Shown here piece by piece: positions 23,628 through 23,908 of a stretch of 23,908 nucleotides of DNA (its first letter is position 1; each line of letters begins with the position of its first letter). Where the stretch lies: assembly GCA_900548905.1 (NCBI GenBank), contig URMK01000078.1, positions 1-23,908 of the forward strand. Reading direction: 5' to 3'. This DNA comes from an uncultured Lachnospiraceae bacterium. Its GTDB lineage: Bacteria; Bacillota; Clostridia; Lachnospirales; Lachnospiraceae. The translations under genes and the position numbers were made by a program. The notes beneath the pieces were generated by a model. It ran no database searches and had not been told where the DNA came from. It saw only the letters and a program-made list of their open reading frames with translations.

Positions 23628-23660
23628 AGGCGTGAAGGCTTTTGGCTTTCGCGCCTTTTC
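23628..23660 (+). terminator. Intrinsic terminator after rlmD
   Basis: A 12-bp stem with two G-U pairs (AGGCGTGAAGGC/GCTTTCGCGCCT) and loop TTTTG is followed by TTTTCCTT. It ends the HtrA-like, yhaM, rlmD operon. Confidence 0.82.
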
Positions 23661-23687
23661 CTTATTGATGAAACGAGGTGATGTGTT

Positions 23688-23864
23688 TTGAAAAAGATAT
23701 ATTATATACCTGTGAAAAAAGAGAATATGGAACCGCTGCGTGTGGCGGCATATTGCCGCGTCAGCACTAAGAAAGAGACGCAGTTAGCCAGTTTGGATCA
23801 TCAAATTATGTCATATACAGAACAGATATCAGATCATCCAGGTTGGGTATTTTGTAAGCGATGA
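23688..23864 (+). pseudogene. Large serine recombinase, cut off after about 55 codons
   Basis: Seen: from a TTG with GAGGTG 10 bp upstream the frame encodes 58 residues. RVAAYCRVSTKKETQLASLD is the catalytic start of a serine recombinase, with the nucleophile Ser in YCRVST. SDHPGWVF follows, where the family normally continues with the rest of the resolvase domain. Instead the frame ends in CKR-stop within sequence that begins GTAAGCG. Known: such recombinases move conjugative or mobilisable elements and phages in Clostridia. Inferred: an insertion element has split the gene; the remainder may lie beyond the window. Position just after rlmD suggests that an integrated element starts here. Confidence 0.82.
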
Positions 23865-23908
23865 ATCACATAGCGCATAGACTTTCCCCATCGCTTACAC
23901 ATTTTTAA
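23854..23908. mobile_element. Left end of an IS66-like insertion element (partial)
   Basis: The recombinase homology stops at 23853 and GTAAGCGATG follows; IS66-family elements are known to start GTAA, often GTAAGCG. An inverted copy CATCGCTTAC lies at 23889-23898, 25 nt inside, and is followed by CATTTTT. The pair can form an 11-bp stem that would also act as a terminator shielding the element. No transposase is visible before the window ends, so the family call rests on the terminus only. Confidence 0.55.

Noticed and set aside
1..23908. CRISPR arrays, tRNA or rRNA genes
   Set aside because: No regularly spaced repeats and no tRNA-like or rRNA-like segments were noticed on either strand.

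Overview
The window looks like chromosomal DNA of a Gram-positive anaerobe of the Clostridia, most likely a Lachnospiraceae-type gut bacterium. The reasons are strong AGGAGG-type ribosome sites, several TTG starts, lipoprotein signal peptides, and Firmicutes genes (mutS2, yhaM, rlmD, and an OmpR regulator with its kinase). This is inferred from gene style, not from a database search.

Left part (1-6700). An OmpR-type response regulator lies just downstream of mutS2 on the minus strand. A classical histidine kinase that could be its partner lies 1.7 kb further on. The two are separated by an oppositely oriented cytoplasmic sulfatase gene. A bidirectional terminator separates the sulfatase from the regulator.

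Middle part (6480-16830), the accessory region. It holds an Agr-like unit: a LytTR response regulator, an AgrC-like GHKL kinase coupled to it by an ATGA overlap, and a 47-residue peptide gene closed by a strong terminator. The peptide has an acidic N-terminal half and an uncharged Ser/Thr-rich C-terminus ending in Phe-Cys-Cys, which resembles a leader plus core. It is followed by a small secreted protein and two lipoproteins, with a tiny strongly translated leader ORF in front of the secreted protein. About 6 kb on is a second copy of the regulator in which the phospho-acceptor Asp59 has become Ala. Its kinase gene is a wreck, with two in-frame deletions and a nonsense codon. Between the two copies lie a P-loop kinase-like gene, a sugar-phosphate isomerase-like TIM barrel, a truncated methyltransferase and a Nudix hydrolase.

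Right part (17345-23908). It holds a NifX/NifB-like iron-molybdenum-cofactor-family protein with a His/Cys-rich tail, an unrecognised protein, a RimJ/RimL-type acetyltransferase, and an operon. The operon encodes a membrane-anchored HtrA/PDZ protein that appears to have lost its catalytic His and Asp, then yhaM (3'-5' exoribonuclease) and rlmD (23S rRNA m5U methyltransferase). Beyond the rlmD terminator, a serine recombinase is cut off after about 55 codons by sequence starting GTAAGCG, the typical end of an IS66-family element.

The most interesting signal is the pair of Agr-like loci. One is apparently complete with a Cys-Cys-ended peptide. The other is decayed but keeps a DNA-binding regulator that can no longer be phosphorylated at the usual site. 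No AgrB, lanthipeptide synthetase, radical-SAM enzyme or peptide exporter lies in the window, so the maturation and role of the peptide are open.
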